DNA of 6,062 nucleotides, taken from assembly GCA_017304125.1 (NCBI GenBank), contig JAFKLV010000124.1:1-6062 (forward strand). Direction: 5' to 3'. Of this stretch, positions 5,462 to 6,062 are shown one piece after another. The stretch comes from Sphingomonadales bacterium. GTDB taxonomy: Bacteria > Pseudomonadota > Alphaproteobacteria > Sphingomonadales > Sphingomonadaceae. Below the pieces are notes generated by a model. That model did not search any database, was not told the origin of the DNA, and was given only the letters and a program-made list of their open reading frames with translations. The position numbers were made by a program, and so were the translations under genes. Within the stretch, counting starts at the first letter, position 1. Each line of letters starts with the position of its first letter.

Positions 5462-6062
5462 ATGGCGCACCGTTTCGCCCCCTCTATCCTGCGCGATTAC
5501 GATATTCGCGGTGTCGTCGGGCGCACGCTCGGCCCGGCCGACGCGACCGCGCTGGGGCGCAGTTTCGGCACGATGATCCGTCGCGCGGGCGGCCACGCGG
5601 TCGCGGTCGGCTATGACGGGCGGCTGACCTCTCCCGTGCTGGAGGCGGCGCTGGTCGAGGGGCTGGCGGCGAGCGGGGTCGATATCGTGCGCACCGGGCT
5701 CGGCCCGTCGCCGATGCTCTATCACGCCGCCGCGACGCTAGAGGTGGACGGCGGCATCCAGGTAACCGGCAGCCACAATCCCGGCGATCACAACGGCTTC
5801 AAGATGCTGCATCGCTGCCGCCCGATATTCGGCGCGGCGATCCGCGATCTCGCGCGGATCGCCGAAGCCGGCGATTGGGAAACGGGCAGCGGGCGAGTCA
5901 CCAATGCAGAAGTGCTCGACCGTTATGTCCGTCGCGTCGCCGCCGGCTGCGCAGGGGGGCTGCGCCTCGGCTGGGATGCGGGGAACGGCGCGGCTGGCCC
6001 AGCGATCGAGCAACTCATCAAGCTGCTGCCGGGTGAGCATCACCTGCTGTTCACCGATGTCG
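5462..6062 (+). CDS. pgmG: Phosphoglucomutase/phosphomannomutase, PgmG/AlgC type (3' end outside window)
   Basis: The enzyme interconverts the 6- and 1-phosphates of glucose or mannose through a phosphoserine and a bisphosphorylated sugar. It feeds nucleotide-sugar synthesis for lipopolysaccharide and exopolysaccharide, such as sphingans in this group. The first 200 residues are present, somewhat under half of the usual length of about 460. Visible motifs are RDYDIRG at 11-17 near the N terminus, VGYDGRLTSP at 49-58 and the active-site loop VTGSHNP at 101-107 with catalytic Ser104, followed by NGFKM at 111-115. DAGNG at 172-176 marks the start of the second domain. The TGSHNP form and overall pattern match the bifunctional bacterial PMM/PGM group (AlgC, PgmG); ManB or CpsG naming is also possible. 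The ATG at 5462 lacks a clear ribosome site. It follows the J-domain gene by 63 bases. Confidence 0.92.
   Translation, partial: MAHRFAPSILRDYDIRGVVGRTLGPADATALGRSFGTMIRRAGGHAVAVGYDGRLTSPVLEAALVEGLAASGVDIVRTGLGPSPMLYHAAATLEVDGGIQVTGSHNPGDHNGFKMLHRCRPIFGAAIRDLARIAEAGDWETGSGRVTNAEVLDRYVRRVAAGCAGGLRLGWDAGNGAAGPAIEQLIKLLPGEHHLLFTDV

Overview
The window (about two thirds G+C) looks like chromosomal sequence from an alphaproteobacterium of the Sphingomonadales, probably Sphingomonas or a close relative. The evidence is a MipZ-type division ATPase (an alphaproteobacterial protein), a PgmG-like sugar phosphomutase, a TopA with a lysine/alanine tail, a CtrA-like TTAA-N7-TGAA site, and short GC-rich REP-like hairpin repeats. 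I see no tRNA, rRNA, CRISPR array, transposase or phage gene. It reads as an ordinary housekeeping region, not a defence or mobile island.

Layout. Positions 2-166 hold the C-terminal end of a small membrane protein (+). topA (+, 228-2765) encodes DNA topoisomerase I and is preceded by a 20-base inverted repeat that overlaps its ribosome binding site. Positions 2766-2940 hold three GC-rich hairpins, two of which form an inverted pair of REP-like units. They lie between topA and a convergent small Sel1-repeat gene (-, 2941-3237). The 156-base stretch 3238-3393 upstream of the Sel1 gene carries two short perfect palindromes, a CtrA-like box and the terminator of panC. panC (-, 3394-4236) encodes pantothenate synthetase. 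mipZ (+, 4275-5108) is divergent from panC across only 38 bases. A membrane-anchored J-domain gene (+, 5108-5398) overlaps the mipZ stop by one base. A phosphoglucomutase/phosphomannomutase gene (+, from 5462) runs off the right edge.

How the genes fit together. topA relaxes negative supercoils and panC makes pantothenate for coenzyme A; neither has an obvious functional tie to its neighbours. mipZ and the J-domain gene are probably one translationally coupled unit linked to division-site placement. The CtrA-like box suggests that the Sel1-repeat gene may be expressed under cell-cycle control. The phosphomutase supplies hexose-1-phosphates for envelope polysaccharides; it has a candidate promoter of its own and may be translated from a leaderless mRNA.

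The observations most worth a second look are: the compensatory base-pair change between the two REP-like units; the regulatory cluster upstream of the Sel1 gene; the mipZ start-site ambiguity; and the mipZ/J-protein coupling. I found no convincing undescribed multi-gene system.
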